Notes: generated by a model not told the origin, from the sequence alone. Counted from the stretch's first letter, positions 1 to 6,489 are shown. The stretch: DNA of 7,946 bases from Actinomycetes bacterium (GCA_023401045.1 JAEXEM010000102.1:1-7946), one strand, 5' to 3'. Translations and numbers: made by a program.

Positions 1-1369
1 ACGTGAGGGACGCCGCGAGGACGGCCCCGACGATCGCCGTGCCGAGCGCCGACCCGAGCTGACGCACGGTCGACTGCGCCGCCGACCCCTGCCCGGACTC
101 CCGCGGCGGCACCTCGAGCAGCGTCGTGCCGGTGAGCTGGGCGGACGCGAGCCCGAGGCCGACGCCGTAGACGACGAGCAGCGCCGCCAGCAGCGTGGGC
201 TCGGTCGCCGGCCCGACGACGAGCGCGACCGCCGCCACCCCGACGATCTCGATGACGAGCCCGACGACCACGACCATGGGAGGCCCGATGCGGGCGGCCA
301 GGTGGCGGGCCGCGGCCCCGGAGAAGAACGCCCCGAGCGCGAGCGCCGCGAGGACGAACCCGGCGCCGAGCGCCGAGAGGTCGAGCACGTCGACGAGGTA
401 GAGCGGCAGCACGAACAGCAGACCGAACTCCCCGACCGCGACCGTGGCGGCGGTGATGTTGCCCCAGCGGAACGTCGGCAGACCGAAGAGACCGAGGTCG
501 AGCAGCGCCGCGCGGCGCCGCCGCGCGAGGCTCCGCTCCCACAGGACGAAGAGCGCGAGCACGACGACGGACAGCGCGAAGAGCACCGGCACGACGGAGA
601 CAGGTGCGTCCTGCGGCCACGTGAGCCCGAGCACCGTGCCGTCGCCGGAGGGCCGCCACCACCCGAGCTGCTGCCCCTCGATGAGCCCGAAGACGAGCAT
701 CCCGAACCCGAGCGCGGACAGCACCGGGCCGAGCACGTCCCGTCCCGGCAGGTCGGCGGGCGCCCGCGTCTCCGGCACCCACACCGCCAGCCCGACGAGC
801 ACGAGCACACTGATGAGCACGTTGACGAGGAAGATCCACGGCCAGCTGAACGACGTCGTCAGCCAGCCGCCGAGCAGCGGGCCGATCGCCGCGGCCCCGG
901 CGATGACGGCACCCCACACCCCGAACGCCGCCGCGCGGTCCTTGCCGCGGAACGTCGCGTTGACCGTCGAGAGCGTGCCCGGCAGCACCGCGGCCCCACC
1001 GAGGGCCTGGACGAGCCGCGCCGAGATGAGCGCACCCGAGGAGTCCGCCTGGGACGCCAGCAGGGAGCCGACGAGGAACAGCACGACCCCGACGACGAGC
1101 ACCCGCCGCCTGCCCAGCGCGTCCCCGAGCCTGCCCGCCGTGAGCAGCAGCGCGGCGAGCACGACGTTGTACGCGGCCGTGACCCACTGGGCGTCGTCGA
1201 GCGAGAGGTGCAGGTCCTCGACGATCGTCGGCAGCGACACGGAGACGACGGTCGCGTCCATGATGATCATGCCGAGCGCCGTCGCGAGGGCGGTGAGCGA
1301 CAGCCAGCGGGAGCGTCCCGCGTCGTCGCCCTGCCGGTCGACCGCTCGTGCGGTGCCCTGCTCGTCCAC
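1..1369 (-). CDS. DHA2-type MFS multidrug efflux transporter (EmrB/QacA-like), C-terminus cut off by window edge
   Basis: Reading the minus strand from a GTG at 1369 gives 456 uninterrupted codons that run off the window start. The product is very hydrophobic. TM1 carries the DHA2 signature MDATVVSVSLP (residues 37-47). MFS motif A is in the 2-3 loop (GRLGDALGRRR, 79-89). Antiporter motif C is in TM5 (GAVIAGAAAIGPLLGG, 153-168). These features define the 14-helix drug:H+ antiporter group that expels cationic or amphipathic toxicants across the cytoplasmic membrane. Family members are about 470-520 residues, so only the last helix or two should be missing. The start was chosen because a run of six G lies 5 nt upstream of the GTG and the hydrophobic core begins about 22 residues later. 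It lies 111 bp downstream of nhaA in the same direction, with a hairpin between, so separate transcription is likely. Substrate cannot be told from the sequence. Confidence 0.93.
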   Translation of the reverse strand, partial: MDEQGTARAVDRQGDDAGRSRWLSLTALATALGMIIMDATVVSVSLPTIVEDLHLSLDDAQWVTAAYNVVLAALLLTAGRLGDALGRRRVLVVGVVLFLVGSLLASQADSSGALISARLVQALGGAAVLPGTLSTVNATFRGKDRAAAFGVWGAVIAGAAAIGPLLGGWLTTSFSWPWIFLVNVLISVLVLVGLAVWVPETRAPADLPGRDVLGPVLSALGFGMLVFGLIEGQQLGWWRPSGDGTVLGLTWPQDAPVSVVPVLFALSVVVLALFVLWERSLARRRRAALLDLGLFGLPTFRWGNITAATVAVGEFGLLFVLPLYLVDVLDLSALGAGFVLAALALGAFFSGAAARHLAARIGPPMVVVVGLVIEIVGVAAVALVVGPATEPTLLAALLVVYGVGLGLASAQLTGTTLLEVPPRESGQGSAAQSTVRQLGSALGTAIVGAVLAASLT

Positions 1370-1431
1370 GGCTGCCCCCCGGCGTCGTCGCAGCGTGCTC
1401 CACGACCGTGCTCCATCACCAGGGTCGCGCG

Positions 1432-1469
1432 CCGGTGCGCGGAGCGCCCGCCGGAGGGCGGGGCACCGG
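1432..1469 (-). terminator. Nested hairpin terminator behind nhaA
   Basis: The arms CCGGTGC (1432-1438) and GCACCGG (1463-1469) are perfectly complementary. They enclose a second perfect 5-bp stem CGCCC (1445-1449)/GGGCG (1456-1460) around a 6-nt loop. The structure begins 11 bp after the nhaA stop codon. It has no T-tract, as is common for actinobacterial terminators, so it may be a rho-independent terminator of the GC-only type or an mRNA-stabilising hairpin. Confidence 0.5.
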
Positions 1470-1480
1470 TCCGGGTCGGG

Positions 1481-3400
1481 TCAGCCGCGGCCCTCGGCGT
1501 CGAGGTCGGCCTCGACGTCGGCCGCGACGTCGGGCACCGTCGCCGGCGCGGTCGCCTCGAGCGCGAGGAGCAACGAGCGGGCGTCGTGCGGCCCGTTGTG
1601 CCGGACGCCGTTGACGAACAGCGTCGGCACCGCGGTGATGTCCATCGCCTCGGCGTCGAGCATGTCGTCGCGCACGCGCTGCGTCACGGCGGCCGAGGTG
1701 AGGTCCTTCTCGAACCGGTCGAGGTCGAGCCCCAGCTCGTCGGCGCGGCGCAGGATGTCCGCGGGCGCCTGGTGCTCCTGGTCCGTGAACAGCGCCCGCT
1801 CGAACTCGAAGAACTTGCCCTGCAGCGCCGCGGCCTCCGACGCCTCGGCCGCCGCCACCGCGTTCGGGTGGTAGCGCACGAGCGGGGCGTGCCGCCACAC
1901 GTACCGCAGCCGGCCACCGAGCTCACCCACCACCTCCTGGATGGTGCCGGCGGTCTTGAGGCAGAAGCCGCACTGGAAGTCGCCGTACTCGACGAGCGTG
2001 AGGGGCGCGTCGACGGGGCCGTAGACGTGGTCGCGCGCGGGGTCGACGGGCCGCTGGAGGACCTGCCCGACCTCGGGGTCGCGGTGCCGCCGCTCGGTCG
2101 TGCGGAAGATGACGGTCGCAAGGAGGAACGCGAGCACCGAGGCGGTGAGCACCCCGACGCGGGCCTGGTTCTGCACGACCTCGTCGTCGATCGCCAGGTC
2201 GACGATGAACAGGGAGAGGGTGAACCCGATGCCGCACAGCGCCGCGCCGCCGGCGAGCCGCGCCCGCGTGAGACCGGGGCCGAGGTCGAGACCCACCCGG
2301 CGCATGACGGACGTCGGGACGAGGATCCCGAAGAACTTGCCGACGACGAGCCCGACGACGATGCCCCACGCCACCGGTGAGCGCAGGGCCGCGCCGAGCA
2401 CGTCCGGCGAGAGCTGGACCCCCGCGTTGGCGAGCGCGAACAGCGGCAGGATGACGTACGCGACGTACGGGCTGTAGGCGGACTGCAGCCGCTCGTTCAC
2501 CGAGATGGACTCGCGCAGGCTGTTGGCCGCGGCGCGGGCGTACTCGCTCGTCGGGGACTGCCGGAACGTGCGTGCCAGCGCGAGCGCGTGCTCGACCTCC
2601 GTCCGGCTCGGCCGGTACACCGGCACCATGAGGGCGACGGCCACCCCCGCGAGCGTGGGGTGGACGCCCGAGGCGAGGAACGCGAACCACACGACGATCG
2701 CGAGCGTCGCGTAGATGGGACCGCGACCGCTGGGCACGTAGCGCGTGAACCAGATGAGGACGAGGCCGACCGCCGCGACCAGGAGGGGCAGCAGCATGAC
2801 GTCGTCGCTGTAGACCAGCGCGATGATCGTCAGCGCGCCGATGTCGTCGGCGACGGCCAGCGCGAGCAGGAACGTCCGCAGCCGACCGGAGGCACGCGGC
2901 CCCACGAGGGCCAGGGCGCCCACGAGGAACGCGGTGTCGGTCGAGATGACGACGCCCCACGCACCCTCCCAGCCGGAGCCGCGCGTGACCAGCACGTAGA
3001 GCAGGCTCGGTACGAGCAGCCCGCACGCCGCGGCGACGACCGGGACGACCGCGCGCGACATGCTCGTCAGCTCCCCGATGGCGAACTCCCGGCGCACCTC
3101 GAGCCCGACGGTGAAGAAGAAGATCGCCATGAGCGCGTCGTTGACGAGCGCGTGGAGCGTGAACTCCAGGCTGAGGTCGGCGACACCCACCGTCAGCCGG
3201 GTGCTCCAGAACGACTCGTAGGTCTCGTGGGACGCGTTCGCCCAGACGATGGCGGCGAGGGTGCCGAGGACGAGCAGCACCGCACCGGTGCGCGCCGGCC
3301 CCATGTCACGGATGCGCGCGGCGATCGACGGCTCGCGGTGGCGGTCGGCGTCCAGCACCTCGGGGTCGGGCGACCGGTCGATGACGACGGGCAAGGACAT
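1481..3400 (-). CDS. nhaA: Na+/H+ antiporter NhaA fused to a C-terminal DsbA/thioredoxin-like domain
   Basis: This 639-residue protein has two parts. Residues about 35-433 are an NhaA antiporter, which exchanges cytoplasmic Na+ (or Li+) for external H+. Key residues are visible: T154-D155 in ISTDTAFLVGAL, D185-D186 in LAVADDIGAL (matching E. coli D163/D164) and K355 in VVGKFFGI (matching K300); SGVHPTLAGV (244-253) is a further family motif. Residues about 455-617 are a thioredoxin-fold domain with a CGFC active site (C477, C480) and the cis-proline motif VPT at P592. The fusion is known in actinobacteria. ATG 3400 was chosen because GGAG (3407-3410) lies 6 nt upstream; the reading frame stays open to 3577, but the extra 59 residues are Arg/Pro-rich and unlike NhaA. 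E. coli NhaA is about 388 residues, so the surplus is the redox domain. The gene has its own promoter region upstream and a hairpin downstream. Confidence 0.96.
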   Translation of the reverse strand: MSLPVVIDRSPDPEVLDADRHREPSIAARIRDMGPARTGAVLLVLGTLAAIVWANASHETYESFWSTRLTVGVADLSLEFTLHALVNDALMAIFFFTVGLEVRREFAIGELTSMSRAVVPVVAAACGLLVPSLLYVLVTRGSGWEGAWGVVISTDTAFLVGALALVGPRASGRLRTFLLALAVADDIGALTIIALVYSDDVMLLPLLVAAVGLVLIWFTRYVPSGRGPIYATLAIVVWFAFLASGVHPTLAGVAVALMVPVYRPSRTEVEHALALARTFRQSPTSEYARAAANSLRESISVNERLQSAYSPYVAYVILPLFALANAGVQLSPDVLGAALRSPVAWGIVVGLVVGKFFGILVPTSVMRRVGLDLGPGLTRARLAGGAALCGIGFTLSLFIVDLAIDDEVVQNQARVGVLTASVLAFLLATVIFRTTERRHRDPEVGQVLQRPVDPARDHVYGPVDAPLTLVEYGDFQCGFCLKTAGTIQEVVGELGGRLRYVWRHAPLVRYHPNAVAAAEASEAAALQGKFFEFERALFTDQEHQAPADILRRADELGLDLDRFEKDLTSAAVTQRVRDDMLDAEAMDITAVPTLFVNGVRHNGPHDARSLLLALEATAPATVPDVAADVEADLDAEGRG

Positions 3401-3406
3401 GGGCGG

Positions 3407-3410
3407 CTCC
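3407..3410 (-). promoter_or_regulatory. Ribosome binding site of nhaA
   Basis: GGAG on the minus strand, 6 nt before ATG 3400. It settles the start in favour of the shorter, NhaA-like N-terminus (MSLPVVIDRS). Confidence 0.7.
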
Positions 3411-3438
3411 AGGGGTGGCGGACTCCACCGGGCGGCTG

Positions 3439-3458
3439 TGCGAACTGCGCAGAATGCA
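3439..3458. promoter_or_regulatory. Dyad upstream of nhaA, possible operator
   Basis: The sequence has the form TGC-N3-CTGCGCAG-N3-GCA: a perfect 8-bp central palindrome with a further symmetric triplet on each side. It sits 38 bp before the nhaA start and would overlap the predicted transcription start, a usual place for a repressor site. No regulator can be named from the sequence. Confidence 0.3.
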
Positions 3459-3487
3459 CCTTTGCCACCGGGGCGCGGGACCGTCAA
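3458..3487 (-). promoter_or_regulatory. Possible nhaA promoter
   Basis: On the minus strand, TTGACG (3482-3487) matches the -35 consensus at five of six positions. It is followed after 18 bp by AAAGGT (3458-3463), a poor -10 hexamer. The location, about 58 bp before the start codon, is reasonable. The weak -10 keeps confidence low. Confidence 0.3.
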
Positions 3488-3774
3488 GGCCCCGGCCGCA
3501 GCGGGGCGTCGTGCGCGCGACCGTGCCGACCGTCGCGCGGTTCGTCGCCTGCACCCGCGCGGCGACGCTGCTCGCACAGACGGACGTCAGCGGCGTGTGC
3601 TGCTGCGGCGGGATCCCCGTCCCCTTCCGCCTTCCGCTCCGGCGCTGACCAGCGGCCGGACACCCGCTACCGCGAGACGGGCTCAGCCGCGTCATCGGCC
3701 GGAGAGCGCGGCCCAGGCCGGTGTCGCGGCGCGCACGGTCCAGATGGTGGGCTGTGGGCACCCGGCGGCGCACG

Positions 3775-3795
3775 CCGGCCGGGCGGACCGGCCGG
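3775..3795 (-). terminator. Hairpin terminator behind the Cip1-like gene
   Basis: A perfect 8-bp all-GC stem, CCGGCCGG (3775-3782) with CCGGCCGG (3788-3795), around a 5-nt loop. It lies 20 bp after the stop codon of the secreted Cip1-like protein. There is no T-tract. Confidence 0.5.
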
Positions 3796-3815
3796 AGGGG
3801 ACTGCCGGGGCCCGG

Positions 3816-4634
3816 TCAGCAGCCGATGCGGTCGGCGGCGAGGGCGATGTCGTCGACCCAGACGTCGAACCGGTCCGGTGTCGCGCCGCCCTGGTAGAGC
3901 TGCCAGCCGATCCGCACGGTCTGCGCGACGGGCAGGACGAAGTCGGTACCGGCGCCGCCGTGGTCGGTCGTCGTCACGGTGAGGTCGGGCTGCGGGACGC
4001 CGTCGAACCAGAGCGCGACGCGGTTCTCCGGGGCGTACCACTCGATCTCCACGCACTGCCAGCGGTCCTCGACCGTCGGCGCGGACTCCTGCCAGCTCGT
4101 CCAGTCGCCGGTGGGCCCGCCGTCGGCGCCGATGCCCCAGAACGTCGCGTCCGGCCCGACGGTCGGCGCGAACTGCCCGCCGAGCGGGCGCACGATCTCG
4201 TCGGAGCCGCTGCCGGTCACCTCGACGAGCGTGAAGTGCGCCCAGTCCGGGGCCGTCGGGAAGTCGTCGACCTTGACCCGCAGCCGACCCCAGAACGTGT
4301 TGCCGGGTGCCTCGACGTCGCCGACCTCGAGGAACGCCATGCCGTTGTCACGGGTGCGCACGTGCAGCGCCCTGCCGGAGCGGCCGGCGCGCTCGACGCG
4401 CAGCGTGCCGTGGCGGGTGGCGACGTCCCAGTCCTCGCTCGACGCCCCGCCGACGGGGTGGGACTCGAAGTCCTCGCAGAACAGCGCGTCGAGCGTCGCG
4501 CACGACCCGTGCCCCGGGCCGCGGCCCGGCCCGGGCCCGGGACCGTGACCCGGACCGGCGACGGCGACGGGTGCCGTGAGGAGCGCGACCGCGACGAGCG
4601 CGGCGGCGGAGGTCAGGGCGGGGAGGGTCCTCAT
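3816..4634 (-). CDS. Secreted Cip1-like protein (concanavalin A-like jelly-roll fold), probably polysaccharide-directed
   Basis: This 272-residue protein has a clear signal peptide with predicted cleavage at AVA-26/G27. A Gly/Pro/His-rich stretch (27-43) follows, then a domain of about 225 residues. From memory, that domain matches the core of Trichoderma reesei Cip1 at several points: CEDFES near the start (53-58), WQCVEIEW (192-199) followed by a W-F-D-G strand, IGWQLYQGG (242-250), and a C-terminal VWVDDIALAADRIGC where Cip1 ends VWFDDISIASTRVGC. Cip1 is secreted, co-regulated with cellulases, and has a jelly-roll fold related to polysaccharide lyases; its activity is unsettled. Four cysteines (C45, C53, C194, C272) could form two disulfides. 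Unlike T. reesei Cip1, no cellulose-binding module is attached. No clear Shine-Dalgarno precedes ATG 4634. A LacI-like operator and a TAGCAT hexamer lie upstream. The Cip1 assignment is inference from motif recall; the secreted nature is directly visible. Confidence 0.85.
   Translation of the reverse strand: MRTLPALTSAAALVAVALLTAPVAVAGPGHGPGPGPGRGPGHGSCATLDALFCEDFESHPVGGASSEDWDVATRHGTLRVERAGRSGRALHVRTRDNGMAFLEVGDVEAPGNTFWGRLRVKVDDFPTAPDWAHFTLVEVTGSGSDEIVRPLGGQFAPTVGPDATFWGIGADGGPTGDWTSWQESAPTVEDRWQCVEIEWYAPENRVALWFDGVPQPDLTVTTTDHGGAGTDFVLPVAQTVRIGWQLYQGGATPDRFDVWVDDIALAADRIGC
4514..4529. repeat. 16-bp perfect GC palindrome inside the Cip1-like coding sequence
   Basis: CCGGGCCGCGGCCCGG reads identically on both strands. 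It lies in the part encoding the Gly/Pro/His-rich segment just after the signal peptide, and more CCGGGCCCGGG-type symmetry adjoins it. It probably follows from the Gly-Pro codons, but it could fold in the mRNA. Confidence 0.7.
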
Positions 4635-4673
4635 GCGCGCACCGGGCCGTTCGGTCGGGGTCAGGTGCTCCGG

Positions 4674-4679
4674 ATGCTA
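4674..4679 (-). promoter_or_regulatory. Possible -10 element of the Cip1-like gene
   Basis: TAGCAT on the minus strand fits the actinobacterial TAnnnT pattern and lies 39 bp before ATG 4634. GGGACC (4699-4704), 19 bp upstream, shares GACC with common actinobacterial -35 elements. The operator-like 4707-4720 directly abuts this. Confidence 0.35.
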
Positions 4680-4706
4680 GGCATGGCCCCGTCGCGCGGT
4701 CCCGGT

Positions 4707-4720
4707 GCGAAACGATTGGC
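4707..4720. promoter_or_regulatory. LacI-family-like operator, site 1 (upstream of the Cip1-like gene)
   Basis: GCGAAACGATTGGC is an imperfect dyad (five of seven base pairs symmetric about the central CG). Its core AAACGATT fits the AAnCGnTT pattern common to LacI-family repressor sites. It stands out as AT-rich in very GC-rich DNA. It lies 72 bp before the Cip1-like start, just upstream of the candidate promoter. An 11-bp match (GCRAAACGATT) recurs at 6499-6509, before the other secreted enzyme. Confidence 0.45.
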
Positions 4721-4743
4721 CGTGCCGACCGGCCGCCAGGACG

Positions 4744-5436
4744 TCAGCGGTAGCGCCGCACGAGCAGCCAGGCGGTGCCGGCGACGGTGAGGACGGCGGC
4801 CGCCCCGACGAGCACGGGCCACACCGCCGCCACGTCCGTCGAGACGACCGCACCCTCCTCGTCGGCGCCGGTGGAGGTGAGGGACGCGACGTCGTCGACC
4901 GTCGTCGTGCCGGGCGGCACCCGCTGCGGCGGCGGTGAGACCGCGAACCCGAAGCTGCCCTCGACGGTGTGCCCGTCGAAGCAGCGGACGGTCCAGACGA
5001 CGCCGTACTCACCGGGCACGAGGTCGTCCGGCATTTCGGCGCGCACGGTCGGGCCGTCGACGGTCGTCTCGAGGTCGTCGACGCGACCGCCGTCGGGCAG
5101 CACGAGCTCGACCTCGCCCGAGAGCTGCACGACCTCCGAGCTCAGCGTGAGGACGACCTCGTCGGGCGCCGCGTGCAGCACCTGCCCGTCGAACGGCTCG
5201 CTCGTGACGAGCTGGTCGTGCGCCTGCGCACCGGGCGCGAGGACGACCGCCAGCGCGGCGAGCAGCGCGGCGAGGGCCGCGACGACCGTCCGTCGCCGTC
5301 CCGGCGCGAACCGTCCCGAGGGGCGGTGCCCGAACGCGGCGGACCCGGCGGCACGGGGGTCCGGCACCGCGCCGTCGGCGGGTGCGTCGTCCGGGGAGGG
5401 CCGCCCGGACGCTCCTGGTCGACCGTCCAGTCCCAT
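4744..5436 (-). CDS. CopC-family copper-binding protein, secreted side, C-terminal membrane anchor
   Basis: This 230-residue protein has a 46-residue polar N-terminus and RRR (47-49). A hydrophobic stretch follows (50-67) ending AQA-72, then a CopC domain (73-168), an Asp/Thr/Ser-rich spacer and a C-terminal TM helix (about 205-226) before the basic tail RRYR. Cleavage after A72 would leave H73 as the mature N-terminus. CopC binds Cu(II) through the N-terminal His plus a D-x-H pair, and here D154-G-H156 stands at mature positions 82 and 84, almost the spacing of characterised CopC (1, 83, 85). The only Met after the start codon is M135, so a Met-rich Cu(I) site is absent, suggesting the Cu(II)-only class. 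The role is likely copper binding or delivery at the outer membrane face. No CopD domain is fused. The frame stays open upstream, but that part is antisense to the divergent regulator. ATG 5436 lies 9 nt after a TACACT element with no Shine-Dalgarno. Confidence 0.9.
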   Translation of the reverse strand: MGLDGRPGASGRPSPDDAPADGAVPDPRAAGSAAFGHRPSGRFAPGRRRTVVAALAALLAALAVVLAPGAQAHDQLVTSEPFDGQVLHAAPDEVVLTLSSEVVQLSGEVELVLPDGGRVDDLETTVDGPTVRAEMPDDLVPGEYGVVWTVRCFDGHTVEGSFGFAVSPPPQRVPPGTTTVDDVASLTSTGADEEGAVVSTDVAAVWPVLVGAAAVLTVAGTAWLLVRRYR

Positions 5437-5445
5437 GGCGGCGTC

Positions 5446-5451
5446 AGTGTA
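5446..5451 (-). promoter_or_regulatory. -10 element of the copC-like gene, near-leaderless start
   Basis: TACACT on the minus strand fits TAnnnT and ends 9 nt before ATG 5436, so transcription would begin at or within about 3 nt of the start codon. The gap has no purine-rich ribosome site, which agrees with a leaderless or nearly leaderless mRNA. No good -35 is visible. Confidence 0.4.
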
Positions 5452-5482
5452 GGCGGCGAACCTCGGTGGTCCGGGGCGCCGA

Positions 5483-5520
5483 CGGCAGGGGCCGAGGCCG
5501 CCGGGCGCCTCCCGCTGCCG
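5483..5520. promoter_or_regulatory. Long dyad between the copC-like and PaaX-family genes, possible autoregulatory operator
   Basis: CGGCAG (5483-5488) and CTGCCG (5515-5520) are perfect inverted repeats separated by 26 bp. A second pair, GAGGC (5494-5498)/GCCTC (5507-5511), is nested inside and shares nearly the same centre. E. coli PaaX sites are likewise inverted hexamers with a spacer of about 26-28 bp (TGATTC/GAATCA type), although the half-site bases differ. The dyad covers the -35 region of the PaaX-family gene. Symmetry is easy to find in such GC-rich DNA, so this is tentative. Confidence 0.3.
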
Positions 5521-5532
5521 GGCCGTGCGGGC

Positions 5533-5538
5533 TACCGT
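5533..5538 (+). promoter_or_regulatory. -10 element of the PaaX-family gene, leaderless start
   Basis: TACCGT fits TAnnnT and ends exactly 6 nt before GTG 5545, the spacing expected if transcription starts at the first base of the start codon. No Shine-Dalgarno sequence precedes the GTG. This supports GTG 5545 over the in-frame GTG at 5539, which would lie within the promoter. Confidence 0.45.
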
Positions 5539-5544
5539 GTGCGC

Positions 5545-6489
5545 GTGGCAGGGACGGACGCGGACCGCGGTGTCGCGCCGCGCGTCCAGTCGGGCGCCAA
5601 CCCGCAGCACCTCCTGGCGACGGTCCTCGGCGAGTACCTCGACTCCGCGGACGCCCTGCTGCCGGCCGCGACGGTGTGCGCACTGCTGGCCGAGTTCGGG
5701 ATCAGTCCCGCGAGCGCACGGGCGACACCGGCGCGGCTCGCGCGTCGCGGCCTGCTCGCCGCGCGCGGCCGGGGACGGGCCACGACCTACCACCTCACGC
5801 CGCAGACGCTGGCGCGGCACCGCTCGACGATGCAGCGCTACCTCACGTTCGGCGCGACGCCCCGGACGCCGACCGGCCGGTGGCTGGCGGTCTCGTACTC
5901 GTTGCCGGAGGCGGAGACGGCCCACCGGCACGCGGTGCGGCGCGAGCTCGGCGTCCTCGGGTTCGTGCGGCTGTACGACAGCCTGTGGATCGCCCCCGAC
6001 GCGCAGGCCGGGCCGGTCCGCACGGTCCTCGAGCGGCTCGTCGAGCCGGTCGCCGGCGCGCGGTGGTCGGTCATGCACGTGCGCTTCGACGACGAGACGG
6101 GGCGGCACGGGCCGGCGGCGGCGTACGACCTCGACGGCCTCGCCGCCGCGTACCGCGCCTTCGTCGACGAGCACACCGGGCTGCACGCCCAGGTGCGCGC
6201 GGGGCAGGTCTCGCCGGCGCGGGCGCTCGTCGCCCGCACGACCGTCATGGACGCGTGGCGCCGGTTCGCCGACACGGACCCCGACCTGCCGGCTCACCTG
6301 CTGCCCGACCCGTGGCCGCGGGAGGAGGCGCGTGCGCTCTTCCTCGACGTCCACACCGCTCTCGGCCCGCCCGCCGTGCGGCGCCTCGTCGAGGTGATGT
6401 CCCCGACGTGGCCGGACGCCGCCCGCTGGGTGACGTACTTCGTCGCGGGGGACGGCCCGTCCGACCCGCCACGGCGCGCCACCGCCTGA
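5545..6489 (+). CDS. PaaX-family transcriptional regulator
   Basis: This 314-residue cytoplasmic DNA-binding protein has three PaaX segments. They are an N-terminal winged helix-turn-helix (about 20-87, with [25 protein letters not shown] as the recognition part), a central Cas2-like domain (about 108-185, [13 protein letters not shown] to SVMHVRF) and a C-terminal helical domain (about 195-275, including [21 protein letters not shown]). E. coli PaaX, of similar length, represses phenylacetate catabolism and responds to phenylacetyl-CoA. Actinobacteria hold many paralogues with unknown ligands, and no paa gene is in view, so the ligand is open. The frame is open far upstream, but that part overlaps the copC-like gene on the other strand. 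GTG 5545 was chosen for its position 6 nt after TACCGT. Divergence from copC, with a 108-bp shared control region, makes copC and itself the first candidate targets. Confidence 0.92.
   Translation: MAGTDADRGVAPRVQSGANPQHLLATVLGEYLDSADALLPAATVCALLAEFGISPASARATPARLARRGLLAARGRGRATTYHLTPQTLARHRSTMQRYLTFGATPRTPTGRWLAVSYSLPEAETAHRHAVRRELGVLGFVRLYDSLWIAPDAQAGPVRTVLERLVEPVAGARWSVMHVRFDDETGRHGPAAAYDLDGLAAAYRAFVDEHTGLHAQVRAGQVSPARALVARTTVMDAWRRFADTDPDLPAHLLPDPWPREEARALFLDVHTALGPPAVRRLVEVMSPTWPDAARWVTYFVAGDGPSDPPRRATA

Larger units (their letters stand above)
3401..3815. other. 415-bp intergenic region between nhaA and the Cip1-like gene
   Basis: No convincing gene lies here. The nhaA-proximal end holds a ribosome-binding site (3407-3410), a 20-bp dyad (3439-3458) and a possible promoter (3458-3487). 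The other end holds the hairpin 3775-3795 behind the Cip1-like gene. Between about 3490 and 3770 I see nothing recognisable; the short open frames there on both strands are Arg/Pro/Ala-rich and look like GC-bias artefacts. Confidence 0.6.

Noticed and set aside
302..2380. A 692-codon open frame on the plus strand
   Set aside because: It lies antisense to the MFS and nhaA genes, is made of Arg/Glu/Asp/Pro-rich low-complexity sequence, and spans the junction of two clear genes. It is a high-GC shadow frame.
3401..3577. 59-residue N-terminal extension of NhaA
   Set aside because: It is Arg/Ser/Pro-rich, not like NhaA, and overlaps the promoter and dyad. ATG 3400 has a ribosome binding site.
3415..3648. 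77-codon plus-strand frame with a Cys-Cys-Cys run, reminiscent of cysteine attenuation leader peptides
   Set aside because: No same-strand gene follows for about 1.9 kb, no good ribosome site precedes it, and the rest is Arg/Pro-rich.
3306..3773. 155-codon minus-strand frame upstream of and overlapping nhaA
   Set aside because: Composition is typical of a shadow frame, with no domain, and it overlaps the start of nhaA in another frame.
4969..5544. Upstream extension of the PaaX-family frame to 506 codons
   Set aside because: It is antisense to the CopC domain, unlike any PaaX N-terminus, and lies upstream of the -10 element at 5533.
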